DNA of 64,000 nt from assembly GCF_018860425.1 (NCBI RefSeq), contig NZ_JAHKPI010000014.1, forward strand, positions 372,001 through 436,000, written 5' to 3'. The position numbers and the translations under genes are program-made. Each line of letters opens with the position of its first letter. Position 1 is the first letter of the stretch. The DNA comes from Marinobacter sp. F3R08 (lineage in GTDB: Bacteria > Pseudomonadota > Gammaproteobacteria > Pseudomonadales > Oleiphilaceae). Below, in pieces: positions 1 to 7,401 of the stretch. The notes beneath the pieces are model-generated. The model did no database searches, was not told the origin of the DNA, and saw nothing but the letters and a program-made list of their open reading frames with translations.

Positions 1-98
1 ACGGTCACAGTGATGTCGACCACAGTGGCCTGCTGCTTGAGCTGGAGCACCTGAACGGTGCGTTGCTTGGCTCTCTTGGCCGCGGCCCAAAGGAGTAA
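1..98 (+). CDS. glxR: Tartronate semialdehyde reductase, C-terminal fragment
   Basis: The 5' end is cut by the window edge; codons are in phase from base 3 and stop at TAA 96-98. The visible tail holds the DHSGLLLELEHLNG pattern typical of the C-terminal NAD-binding domain of beta-hydroxyacid dehydrogenases such as 2-hydroxy-3-oxopropionate reductase, which reduces tartronate semialdehyde to glycerate. The next gene is hydroxypyruvate isomerase, whose product interconverts hydroxypyruvate and tartronate semialdehyde, so this assignment fits a glyoxylate or allantoin-type catabolic operon. The Shine-Dalgarno of hyi lies in the last codons here. Another family member cannot be excluded from about 31 residues. 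Confidence 0.7.
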   Translation, partial: GHSDVDHSGLLLELEHLNGALLGSLGRGPKE

Positions 99-105
99 CC
101 AGGTG

Positions 106-885
106 ATGCCCCGATTTGCTGCCAATCTGTCCATGCTGTTCACGGAAGTGGATTTTCCCGAGCGCTTTGCCATGGCCCGGACCGCGGGGTTCAAAGGGGT
201 TGAATACCTGTTCCCCTACGCCTGCCCAAAGGACCTGCTCAAACAGTTACTGAACGACAACCAGCTCACTCAGGTTCTGTTCAACCTGCCCCCCGGTGAC
301 TGGGATGCAGGCGAGCGCGGTATTGCCTGCCTGCCAGACCGGGTAGAGGAGTTTCGGGCTGGCGTTGAACAGGCTATTGAGTATGCCCGGGCCCTGGATT
401 GCCGGCAGCTGAACTGCCTGGCGGGACTCAAGCCCACTGACCTGTCGGATGAAACTGCCTGGCAGACCCTGGTGAGTAATGTCAGTTGGGCGGCCGGGAA
501 GCTGGCGGACGAGAATATAACCCTCTGCCTGGAGGCAATTAATTCCAGAGTGGACATGCCGGAATTCTTTCTGGATACCTCCGGCAAGGTGCTCGCATTG
601 ATTGAGGACGTTGATGCCGACAACGTTCGCCTGCAATACGACCTCTACCATATGCAGATTATGGAAGGAGATCTGGTGCGCTCAATGGAGTGCCTGTTGC
701 CGTGGATTGGTCACATCCAGTTTGCAGATAATCCCGGTCGCCACGAGCCCGGAACCGGAGAGATTAACTTTTCGAATGTTTTTGAGGCCATCGACACCAT
801 GGGCTATGAAGGTTGGGTAAGCGCCGAATATCGGCCCACGGGCGCCACTGCTGACAGTCTGAGCTGGTTTGCAGGGGGGCGCTGA
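106..885 (+). CDS. hyi: Hydroxypyruvate isomerase
   Basis: Isomerises hydroxypyruvate and tartronate semialdehyde in the cytoplasm. The 259-residue product is the usual length for Hyi and has the AP-endonuclease-2 TIM-barrel pattern: the N-terminal FAANLSMLFTEVDFPERF segment, LEAINSR in the middle, the QYDLYHMQIMEGD metal and substrate region, then HIQFADNPGRHEPGTGEI and WVSAEYRP near the end. The ATG at 106 was chosen because AAAGGAG (89-95) sits 10 bases upstream and the protein then begins where family members do; an upstream GTG would add residues unlike the family. It follows the reductase gene by 7 bases and is probably co-transcribed with it. Confidence 0.93.
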   Translation: MPRFAANLSMLFTEVDFPERFAMARTAGFKGVEYLFPYACPKDLLKQLLNDNQLTQVLFNLPPGDWDAGERGIACLPDRVEEFRAGVEQAIEYARALDCRQLNCLAGLKPTDLSDETAWQTLVSNVSWAAGKLADENITLCLEAINSRVDMPEFFLDTSGKVLALIEDVDADNVRLQYDLYHMQIMEGDLVRSMECLLPWIGHIQFADNPGRHEPGTGEINFSNVFEAIDTMGYEGWVSAEYRPTGATADSLSWFAGGR

Positions 886-988
886 CCGTCGCCATTGGCG
901 ACACCCTCTTACAAGATCGTAACTGGCCGGGTTGCCAACTTCTTCGTACCCTTGTCGTTACTGTAATCCGCTATCGGGAGGAGAGCCG

Positions 989-1669
989 GTGAAAGCACTG
1001 GTAATCGAAGACGATCAGGACGTTGCAAATTATCTTGTCAAAGGGCTGAAAGAATCCGACTTTGTGGTCGATCATGCAGCCGATGGCAAAGAAGGCATGA
1101 TGATGGCGGCCAGTGAAGATTACGACATCATGATTGTGGACCGCATGCTGCCGGGAATGGACGGTTTGTCCATCATCAAGACGGTTCGTGCAACGGGAAA
1201 CCAGGTGCCTGTCCTTATTCTCAGCGCCCTGGGTGACGTAGACGACCGGGTTGAAGGTTTGCGTGGTGGTGGTGATGACTACCTGACCAAGCCATTTTCG
1301 TTCACTGAACTGCTGGCCCGCATCGAATCGTTGGTACGGCGTAACCGCCAGTCGGCCGAAACGGAAACGGTATTGCGGGTGGCGGATCTTGAAATGGATC
1401 TGTTGGCGCGCACCGTCAAACGGGCCGGTCAGAACATTGATGTTCAGCCCAGGGAATTCCGTCTGCTGGAATATCTGATGCGCAATGCCGGCCAGGTGGT
1501 GACCCGCACCATGCTGCTGGAGAAGGTCTGGGATTATCATTTTGATCCTCAGACCAACGTGATCGACGTACACATCAGCCGGCTGCGAGCCAAGATCGAT
1601 AAGGAATTCGATACACCCCTACTGCAAACCATTCGTGGTGCAGGGTATATGCTACGTGAAACTGCTTAG
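989..1669 (+). CDS. OmpR-family response regulator
   Basis: A 226-residue transcription factor controlled by phosphorylation. Receiver domain (1-115) with acidic pocket E7-D8-D9, phospho-acceptor D51 and the conserved Lys in LTKPFSF; winged-helix DNA-binding domain (about 125-222) ending RGAGYMLRE. The GTG at 989 is taken as start because GGGAGGAG (976-983) precedes it and the product then starts exactly at the receiver fold; an in-frame TTG at 932 would add 19 residues without a ribosome site. It overlaps the kinase gene by 14 bases, so the two are cognate and translationally coupled. No adjacent target gene reveals the stimulus. Confidence 0.9.
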   Translation: MKALVIEDDQDVANYLVKGLKESDFVVDHAADGKEGMMMAASEDYDIMIVDRMLPGMDGLSIIKTVRATGNQVPVLILSALGDVDDRVEGLRGGGDDYLTKPFSFTELLARIESLVRRNRQSAETETVLRVADLEMDLLARTVKRAGQNIDVQPREFRLLEYLMRNAGQVVTRTMLLEKVWDYHFDPQTNVIDVHISRLRAKIDKEFDTPLLQTIRGAGYMLRETA

Positions 1670-3146
1670 CCAGCTCAGGACATCGTCCTTCCAGCTAGCC
1701 CTGCTGTACATGGTGGTATTCGCCACCTCGGTATTCTTGTTACTGGCCTTTATATACTGGCGTACAGCGGGGTTCATGACCGCTCAGACCGATGAAACCA
1801 TAGAAGCGGAAATCGCTGGTCTGGCGGAGCAGTACCGTGGTCGAGGCGTCAACGGCCTGATCACCATTATTCGCGAGCGTGTCGCCCGCGATCCCAACGC
1901 TAAATCCATTTATCTGCTCACCACCGACGACTTCCTGAAGCTGGCCGGCAACATCGAGACCTGGCCGGAAGGCAGCCGCTCGGAAAGTGGCTGGATCAAT
2001 TTCACTCTCGATGAATCGGTTGGCTGGGCAGGCTCCGAACGCCTCGCCCGTGCCCGTATTTTTGAGGTTCAGGGCGGTATGCGCCTGCTCGTAGGGCGAG
2101 ATGTAGACGAGCTCACCAACCTGAAACGGGTGATAGAAACAGCCATCAACTGGGGGATGGGGATCACCCTTGCTCTCGCGTTACTCGGCGGCTTTCTGAT
2201 GAGCCGAAGTACGACACGTCGTATTGAGGTGATCAACAACACCTCCCGCCGAATTATGAACGGCCACCTGTCCTTGAGAATTCCGACCCGCGGTACCGAT
2301 GATGATTTTGACCAGCTGGCAGGCAATCTGAACCAGATGCTGGACCGGATTGTGTATCTGATGGAAGGTATCCGGCACGTATCCGACAGCATAGCCCACG
2401 ATTTGCGCACACCCCTGACCAGGCTCCGCAACCAGCTTGAAAACACCCTGATGTCGGTGGATAACGATGAGGCAAGGGAACAGGCTGGCCGAGCCGTCGC
2501 AGAAGCCGATCAGTTGCTGGCCACGTTTAACGCCTTGCTGCGTATTGCCCGGTTGGAAACCCGCGGCAACACGGCCGACATGAAACCGGTGTCACTGGAC
2601 GAGCTGGTAACCGATGCCTGCGAACTCTACGAGGCGCTGGCCGAGGATAAAGACCAGTCGTTTGAGCAGAAGCTGGAAACCGGTGTGATGATCGATGGCG
2701 ACCGTGACCTTCTGTTCCAGATGGTCAGCAACCTCATTGATAATGCGATCAAATACACGCCCGAGCACGGGGTTATCGGCGTTTCCGTCAGGCGGGAAGG
2801 CGCTGAAGCCATCTTTGAAGTGCGGGACAGTGGCATCGGTATTCCTGATGCTGAGAAGGATCAGGTATTCCAGCGCTTCTATCGGGTGGGCAAGAGCCGA
2901 TCACTACCGGGGAATGGTCTGGGGCTTAGCCTGGTGAGCGCCGTTGCGGAAATTCATCAGGGACGGATCGTTCTGAGCGATACCAGGCCACAAGAAGAAC
3001 CCCCGGGGCTGACCGTGGCAGTGAGAATTCCGGTCTTTACCGAGGCGCGAAAACGAATTCGCACGGCCCAGGCCGAACAGCCGGCGGATTCAGTGGGCGG
3101 GGAACCCCAGGCGGCCACTGAATCCAACGGCGTGAAAACTCACTGA
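1656..3146 (+). CDS. Sensor histidine kinase, EnvZ/CusS type
   Basis: A 496-residue inner-membrane kinase partnered with the preceding regulator. Two transmembrane segments (about 12-34 and 165-182) enclose a periplasmic sensor of about 130 residues without obvious metal-binding clusters. HAMP follows, then the HisKA H-box with phospho-acceptor H248 (SIAHDLRTPL), an N box (NLIDNAIKYTPE) and G boxes (DSGIGIP, NGLGLSL). The last 40 or so residues are a charged tail. GTG 1656 inside the regulator gene is preferred over an upstream ATG at 1635, since translation then begins just ahead of the first membrane helix. The 3' end overlaps the convergent small gene by 7 bases. Ligand unknown. Confidence 0.9.
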   Translation: MKLLSQLRTSSFQLALLYMVVFATSVFLLLAFIYWRTAGFMTAQTDETIEAEIAGLAEQYRGRGVNGLITIIRERVARDPNAKSIYLLTTDDFLKLAGNIETWPEGSRSESGWINFTLDESVGWAGSERLARARIFEVQGGMRLLVGRDVDELTNLKRVIETAINWGMGITLALALLGGFLMSRSTTRRIEVINNTSRRIMNGHLSLRIPTRGTDDDFDQLAGNLNQMLDRIVYLMEGIRHVSDSIAHDLRTPLTRLRNQLENTLMSVDNDEAREQAGRAVAEADQLLATFNALLRIARLETRGNTADMKPVSLDELVTDACELYEALAEDKDQSFEQKLETGVMIDGDRDLLFQMVSNLIDNAIKYTPEHGVIGVSVRREGAEAIFEVRDSGIGIPDAEKDQVFQRFYRVGKSRSLPGNGLGLSLVSAVAEIHQGRIVLSDTRPQEEPPGLTVAVRIPVFTEARKRIRTAQAEQPADSVGGEPQAATESNGVKTH

Positions 3147-3421
3147 CTGGCGCGGAGCCGATTGATTTTTGACAGCACCGGGCCGATCAGTGCGTCTTTT
3201 CGGGATTCAATCTCGTGGGTAATCCTCTCAACCTGTGAACGACGACGGTTCACCCGTACCTGAATACTGTCCCATTCACCTTCCAGATGCTTCTGCTCGG
3301 CGGCCAGAAAAGCCGCAATGTTGTGACGATTGACCTTGCCCGTAATTCCGTACTGGTCCAGACGGTAGCCAAGAGCATCCACACCATTAAGTGCCATGTT
3401 GAGCAGCGATTGGGTGTTCAT
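3140..3421 (-). CDS. Small helical protein, unknown function
   Basis: Encodes 93 residues that I do not recognise. From the ATG at 3421 (GGGAGAG just upstream) the protein opens MNTQSLLNMALNGVDALGYR and then becomes highly charged and helical, with many Arg, Lys and Glu in heptad-like spacing around residues 40-90, so a coiled coil is likely. There is no signal peptide or membrane segment. It is convergent with the kinase gene and shares its last 7 bases with it. The good ribosome site and compositional order support a real gene; the function is open. Confidence 0.65.
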   Translation of the reverse strand: MNTQSLLNMALNGVDALGYRLDQYGITGKVNRHNIAAFLAAEQKHLEGEWDSIQVRVNRRRSQVERITHEIESRKDALIGPVLSKINRLRASQ

Positions 3422-3720
3422 GTTGTTCTCTCCCTGAGTGGCAGCGTTAAAAGAAATGTATGCGCCCACGCTATGCTTTGATCCTAGAGTCTGCAACCTA
3501 ATTCCGGCGACCTGAGCCCGCAGTTTCTCTGACGAAAAGGTAATTCCTCGGCCACGCCCGCGTAATCAACCCCATGCATAATAGATAATGTAGTTATGGA
3601 AGCCAGCCCAATTGTTGCTTGCTTCTTCCTCCAGCACAGCGCTAGCCTTACCCCGTTTCTACGGGGTTTTTTTTTGCCCTCAATGACACTTCCCAGTTGG
3701 CATAGGATGTTGCGAGATCA
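3422..3720. other. Intergenic region upstream of greB
   Basis: About 300 bases between the divergent small gene and greB. It holds the greB upstream signals and a rho-independent terminator at 3650-3675 placed only 45 bases before the greB start. Upstream of that terminator a GGAAGC/GCTTC-type hairpin can form around 3598-3630. A GATAAT at 3584-3589 could be a -10 box, but no good -35 lies at the proper distance. Together these suggest a short transcript of about 80 nt or a leader attenuator. No tRNA or known riboswitch fold was seen. Confidence 0.5.
3650..3675 (+). terminator. Rho-independent terminator ahead of greB
   Basis: Perfect 7-bp stem ACCCCGT / ACGGGGT with a TTCT loop, followed directly by a run of nine T. 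It points on the plus strand toward greB, whose start is 45 bases downstream. The nearest upstream gene is on the opposite strand, so this terminator must end a short RNA starting within 3422-3649 or act as a leader terminator for greB. Confidence 0.85.
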
Positions 3721-4236
3721 ATGACTCAGGTTCCCGGCAGCGGCGGCCCGCGCCCAAGGTATATCACTCCAGACGGTGAACGGACCTTGCGTGATGAATT
3801 GCAGTACCTCTGGAAGATCAAGCGGCCAGAGGTTACCCAGGCGGTACGTGAGGCTGCTGCCCTTGGCGATCGCTCCGAAAATGCCGAGTACATATACGGT
3901 AAGAAGCAGCTACGGGAAATCGACCGTCGGGTTCGCTTTCTCAGCAAGCGCCTGGAAGAGCTCACCGTTGTAGACCGTTTGCCGGAAGACCGGAACAAGG
4001 TGTTTTTTGGCGCCTGGGTGACCGTGGAAGACGAAGACGGTGACGAACAGACCTATCGCCTGGTTGGCGCAGACGAGTTCGACCTTAACAAAGGCTACCT
4101 CAGTATCAATTCCCCCCTGGCCCGGGCCCTGATCGGCAAGCGCCTGGATGATGAAGTGAGCGTTCGCACCCCCGAAGGCTGGAAGTCGGTGTTCGTGGTG
4201 GGGATTCGGTATCAGGCCCCAACCGACGACAAGTGA
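3721..4236 (+). CDS. greB: Transcription elongation factor GreB
   Basis: Binds the RNA polymerase secondary channel and stimulates cleavage of backtracked transcripts. The 171 residues comprise the N-terminal coiled coil with the acidic tip (LGDRSENAEYIYGKKQLREIDRR, about 48-70), including the D and E that position the catalytic metal, followed by the FKBP-like C-terminal domain (VTVEDEDGDEQTYRLVGADE, then ISINSP-like and IGKRLDDEV segments). The YIYGKKQLREID stretch and the extended C-terminus favour GreB over GreA. The start is ATG 3721. A transcription terminator lies 45 bases upstream, raising the possibility of leader-based control. Confidence 0.95.
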   Translation: MTQVPGSGGPRPRYITPDGERTLRDELQYLWKIKRPEVTQAVREAAALGDRSENAEYIYGKKQLREIDRRVRFLSKRLEELTVVDRLPEDRNKVFFGAWVTVEDEDGDEQTYRLVGADEFDLNKGYLSINSPLARALIGKRLDDEVSVRTPEGWKSVFVVGIRYQAPTDDK

Positions 4237-4347
4237 ATAATGTCACAAAATTGACGACTGCCCGGGCAGAGGGTGGGATTTGCCGATAGACTGATCAAAA
4301 TTTGTCACAACAGATCGCAGACAGGGCTGTCTACCGGGGTCATTGCC

Positions 4348-4803
4348 ATGGGTACGTGTGGAACGGTGAGTAACAACCAGAGCAAGTGGTGCACACCATC
4401 GGTGTCGGCGCTCCTGCTGTTGGTCTTTTCAACTGCAGTGCATGCGCAGAACGATCATCAGGACAATGCGTTTCAGTACGAAGAGCGCTCCACTATCGAC
4501 ACCATCCACCTGAACTCCATCGAAGAAGAAACCCTGGCCAACACGGTAATCGAAGGTGGCCTGGCTGCGCCGGCGGAGGGTGTGCCGCTACAGCCCCGCG
4601 TTGAAGACGATTTTTATCTGGATCCGCTTGGCCTTCGTCCGGGTGATGACCGTACCGACCTCGGCCGTTCCCAGATTCCGGCGGAGTTTCAGTTCAGCAA
4701 CCCCAAGATCATCCCCGGGCAGACTCACGGCAATAACTACGTAATCCGGCCGCCAGAGAACCGCGCCTACGATACGCTGAACGTTAACCTGAACGATCGC
4801 TGA
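4348..4803 (+). CDS. Secreted protein, unknown function
   Basis: About 151 residues from ATG 4348; a GTG at 4366 is an equally plausible start. A signal peptide is evident (VSALLLLVFSTAVHA, cleaved before QNDHQD), so the product is exported. The mature part is acidic and rich in Pro, Asn and Asp with low hydrophobicity, which suggests a largely disordered periplasmic or surface protein; no catalytic motif or known domain was recognised. It follows greB by about 110 bases with no terminator visible between them. Convergent with the SAM-like domain gene 8 bases downstream. Confidence 0.6.
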   Translation: MGTCGTVSNNQSKWCTPSVSALLLLVFSTAVHAQNDHQDNAFQYEERSTIDTIHLNSIEEETLANTVIEGGLAAPAEGVPLQPRVEDDFYLDPLGLRPGDDRTDLGRSQIPAEFQFSNPKIIPGQTHGNNYVIRPPENRAYDTLNVNLNDR

Positions 4804-4811
4804 CGCGGCAA

Positions 4812-5129
4812 TCAGGCCGCCGCGCAGCCTTTGTTCTCAGCAGACGTTTTACCCAGCACATCCTCATAGAAGAATGTCAGGGCCTGGCTGGCCTGATTGA
4901 GCCGTGCCCGGGAAACCCGGATACGATCGCTGAGGTATTCAAGAAACAGCCGCCGGTCTTCATTGACCAGAGCGTCCGGATCCTTCAGATCGTTGAACAG
5001 CACGAAACGTGAGATCCAGTGAAGGTAGGTTTGCTCTGAGCGTTGATTGAGACTGTGCTTGTGAATGGCGTCCTTGACTCGCGCCACAAGGCCCGGCTGG
5101 GATTGTTCCAGCGCCTCTGTGATGTCCAT
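4812..5129 (-). CDS. Stand-alone integrase N-terminal SAM-like domain protein
   Basis: The 105 residues correspond to the core-binding (SAM-like) domain of tyrosine recombinases, closest by eye to the integron-integrase/XerC style: HSLNQRSEQTYLHWISRFVLF, then an acidic helix, then LNQASQALTFFYEDVLG. The catalytic domain with its R...HxxR...Y residues is absent, and the sequence ends in a short Cys-Ala-Ala tail. It therefore cannot recombine DNA alone; it may bind DNA, modulate a recombinase, or be a remnant. It lies about 1.1 kb from an attC-like palindrome, but similar short proteins may be a normal conserved family, so a link is not proven. Confidence 0.75.
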   Translation of the reverse strand: MDITEALEQSQPGLVARVKDAIHKHSLNQRSEQTYLHWISRFVLFNDLKDPDALVNEDRRLFLEYLSDRIRVSRARLNQASQALTFFYEDVLGKTSAENKGCAAA

Positions 5130-5220
5130 AAATAACTCTTCCTGATGAATTGGTCTTATTATTTTGCGCGCATCTTATGACAAGAATTTTGCGAGAGCAA
5201 AGCTTTACACAGGAAGGATT

Positions 5221-5247
5221 GACTCTGGTCATCTGGTGACCAGAGTC
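5221..5247 (-). terminator. Hairpin 3' of the acyl-CoA-binding protein gene
   Basis: Perfect 11-bp inverted repeat (GACTCTGGTCA / TGACCAGAGTC) with a 5-base loop, 17 bases after the stop of the minus-strand gene at 5264. Neither side has a good T tract, so it may be a weak or factor-dependent terminator or a 3'-end stabilising structure. Confidence 0.55.
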
Positions 5248-5263
5248 TGGGCTGGAAAAACGA

Positions 5264-5524
5264 TTACTTCAGGGATTCGAGCTTGTCGATGTACTGCTGC
5301 ATGGCCTCATCGCTGGACAGGCCTTTGAGCTTTTCCCAGGCATCAAACTTGGCCCGGCCAACAAAATCCATCATGCCCGGGCGTTTGCCAGACACATCGC
5401 CTTCGGTGGCTTGCTTATAGAGTGCATAAAACTCCAGTTTTACCTCGTTGGAGGGTTTGAAATCGCCCTCGGCAGTCTGGATGTAATTGACGGCTTCGTC
5501 GAAGCGGGTTTTCAGGTCACTCAT
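5264..5524 (-). CDS. Acyl-CoA-binding protein
   Basis: An 86-residue cytosolic carrier that binds long-chain acyl-CoA thioesters and buffers their pool. The sequence matches the four-helix ACBP family over its whole length: FDEAVNYIQ, the LEFYALYKQATEGDVSGKRPG signature with the conserved Tyr and Lys, and FDAWEKLKGLSSDEAMQQYI. Length is normal for the family. It lies 11 bases downstream of a minus-strand secreted-protein gene and is followed by a strong hairpin. ACBPs are common in lipid-using marine bacteria, consistent with the suggested host. Confidence 0.93.
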   Translation of the reverse strand: MSDLKTRFDEAVNYIQTAEGDFKPSNEVKLEFYALYKQATEGDVSGKRPGMMDFVGRAKFDAWEKLKGLSSDEAMQQYIDKLESLK

Positions 5525-5535
5525 TGTCGATTCCT

Positions 5536-6132
5536 CTATCTGGCTTCAATCTCGTAGAGTGCCATCAGATCGGTTAAGTGGGGCCGCACTGCTTCGATGT
5601 CTCGAACGGGGGTATTGCGAACCACTTCGTTTGATTTGATGGCACTTTCCATCACTGCACGGATGTTCTGTGTGTCGGCTTCGGGCAGGCCCTCAAGCGA
5701 AGCCATGTAGTCCTCCATTGCCCTCGTGTCTATAGCCGGCTGGCCCTCCATGTTGATTGCCATGTACGCGTTAAAAATACGGTCTCCTATCTGACCCCAC
5801 TGTTCAAGGTTCGTAAAGCCGTGACGCTTAGCCACACCGCTTACCTTTTTAAGTGTGGGTGGATGGTTGCTGAGCTCTTTGACCATACCCGAATACATGT
5901 TGGTCAGGTCCATGTTCCAGTCATCATCCTCGGCGAAACTCTCCTCCGGACTGTTCCCCTCAGAATCGTAAAAAAGGGGCATCATGTCTTGTACGCTGGC
6001 GAGAAACGACTCAATGGTTGAGCTTTTCAGGGTGTCTGCGTGAGCCGGCAAGACCAGCAGACACAGCGAAAAAATCAATGAAAGCTGGCGGTAATTGCAA
6101 TGGGGCGTAATGCGACGAATGTGAGCGTGCAT
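5536..6132 (-). CDS. Secreted protein, unknown function
   Basis: 198 residues from the ATG at 6132, chosen because AAAGGAA lies just upstream and the product then starts with a basic segment followed by a hydrophobic stretch and cleavage site (LSLIFSLCLLVLPAHA). The mature protein is mainly helical: an acidic linker (SPEESFAEDDDW), a segment about preceding helices and proline (LSNHPPTLKKVSGVAKRHGF), and LEQWGQIGDRIFNAYMAINM. It resembles small periplasmic helical proteins of unassigned function, but I recognise no named family. It probably shares a transcript with the ACBP gene 11 bases downstream. Confidence 0.65.
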   Translation of the reverse strand: MHAHIRRITPHCNYRQLSLIFSLCLLVLPAHADTLKSSTIESFLASVQDMMPLFYDSEGNSPEESFAEDDDWNMDLTNMYSGMVKELSNHPPTLKKVSGVAKRHGFTNLEQWGQIGDRIFNAYMAINMEGQPAIDTRAMEDYMASLEGLPEADTQNIRAVMESAIKSNEVVRNTPVRDIEAVRPHLTDLMALYEIEAR

Positions 6133-6276
6133 AGAAATTTCCTTTTTCTGTCGAGATTCCTTCTCTGTTGAACCGGAATGCTGAGCCGGGCCGATTCGAC
6201 AATCTATAATATTCCAAAGGCGCAAGAAAGTCCGTGTCGCCCTTAACAAGCGTCACGTCACTAAACCATATGAAAT

Positions 6277-6359
6277 TCTAATGCCCGCAGCATGCGCGGC
6301 TGCGGAATGGAGGCGAAGCCGCAATGGAGTAGCCGTCGCCGTGCCTGCGATTGTTAGCG
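6277..6359 (-). repeat. attC-like imperfect palindrome
   Basis: An 83-base element whose ends are complementary in the manner of integron attC sites. Read on the minus strand it starts CTAACAATCGCAGGCACGG and ends CATGCTGCGGGCATTAGAA. The outer arms pair (CTAA/TTAG) and the inner arms pair as CGCAGGCA against TGCTGCG with one unpaired G, like the extrahelical base of attC folded strands. The middle contains short GC-rich repeats. The stop codon of the minus-strand HEPN-like gene lies 10 bases before it, the usual position of an attC relative to its cassette gene. The core sites do not match RYYYAAC/GTTRRRY perfectly, so this is a candidate only. Confidence 0.5.
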
Positions 6360-6368
6360 TTCAGAACT

Positions 6369-7082
6369 TCACCGACTGACCGCTGAAAGCCGATCAACGA
6401 ATTTCATAACAAGCATCCCACAAGAAGCGCTGTACACTTGTTGCAGGAGGAATTCCAGGTCTTCGCGGAAGACCAACAATTCAGAGTAGTCCGCTTCGTG
6501 AAGTGCTCGAAGGCTCGGCAAGATATTCTTGGTCTCCAAAGATAACTCCCACTCATGCGCTGCCGCATTCCGTATTCGCCTTATATGATGGCACCTGTCA
6601 GCGTCTTCCTGATCGATTAGGCCTGCACCAAGAGCTCGATTAATCCGAGCATCAAAGTTGCGCGGTGGCTTTCCTCTGGCCTCTGCGGCAGCTGAAGTAC
6701 GCAAGGCCTCGCCCTCCAGCATTTCATCTAGAAGGTTATCTAGTAAGGAGCCCCAAACGATGACGACGCTACGAAAAGATTTACGGCTGTTCTCTCGATT
6801 GGCTTCAAGAAGAAATCGCTCTAGGCGGAGGTATTCCGCCGGAGGCTCTGGTTGTGACGGGGACTGTTCCGAAAGCTTGGGGCCCATCGGTGCTATTTCG
6901 CCAAACTCACCGGCAAGACACTTGGCGAAAGTCTCGCGTCCATGAGCCTCCAAATCGAGGGGACTAGCAGTAAACGGCACCTCTTGATGGAGAGTGTTAG
7001 TTCTCACCAAGCAGTTAATGGCGGTGCGATTTTCGTTCGCCCACTGAGGGTTCCGAACCGACAGTATTTCCGTCTTGATCAT
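6369..7082 (-). CDS. HEPN/MltR-like protein with N-terminal VPFTASP module
   Basis: 237 residues from ATG 7082 (AGAGG upstream; an in-frame start at 7142 is possible). Residues 1-66 form a compact module with VPFTASPLDLEAHGRETF and GEFGEIAP, a pattern I associate with short phage tail-linked proteins. A Pro/Ser-rich linker (70-82) leads to a helical domain (85-215) with LERFLLEANRENSRKS, a VIVWGSLLDNLLDEML helix and R171-N-A-A-A-H176. The last fits the R-x4-H motif of HEPN RNases and the related MltR/DUF4145 folds. An RNase toxin or abortive-infection role is inferred. The gene sits in an AT-rich accessory block, directly before an attC-like palindrome. Confidence 0.6.
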   Translation of the reverse strand: MIKTEILSVRNPQWANENRTAINCLVRTNTLHQEVPFTASPLDLEAHGRETFAKCLAGEFGEIAPMGPKLSEQSPSQPEPPAEYLRLERFLLEANRENSRKSFRSVVIVWGSLLDNLLDEMLEGEALRTSAAAEARGKPPRNFDARINRALGAGLIDQEDADRCHHIRRIRNAAAHEWELSLETKNILPSLRALHEADYSELLVFREDLEFLLQQVYSASCGMLVMKFVDRLSAVSR

Positions 7083-7401
7083 CAGAGCCTCTGCATATCC
7101 TGCATTGCGTGCGCTAGCATTACATATGACTCCCAAGACCACTTTTCTCGTGACTCATACCTCAATCAGAAGATTCTTCAAAGTAAGCAGATAGTTCCTA
7201 CAGGTCAATAACTTCCCGGCTTTCTACTAATTTTGCTCAGAGCGAAAAGTGATCATACAGACTGATATCCCGATTTAGTGTGGGCATCACAGGCATCTGA
7301 CTTCACAAAGATAATTGACAAATCGTCGGCCTACTTCCAGATCATGGTCGTCATGACACACTCCATCGAAAGTTGCCTGTAGCCTAAAACCTCGCAGGCA
7401 C
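7083..7401. other. Gap inside the accessory block
   Basis: About 320 bases between the HEPN-like gene and the end of the CoiA-like gene, AT-rich. I saw no convincing ORF, terminator or attC-like palindrome here. The promoter of the HEPN-like gene should lie in it but no clear -35/-10 pair was identified. Confidence 0.5.

Noticed and set aside
6262-6366. Possible tRNA or REP element at the left end of the accessory block
   Set aside because: No cloverleaf or CCA-type acceptor could be drawn, and the arm pairing suits an attC-like site better; REP origin remains an alternative to test.
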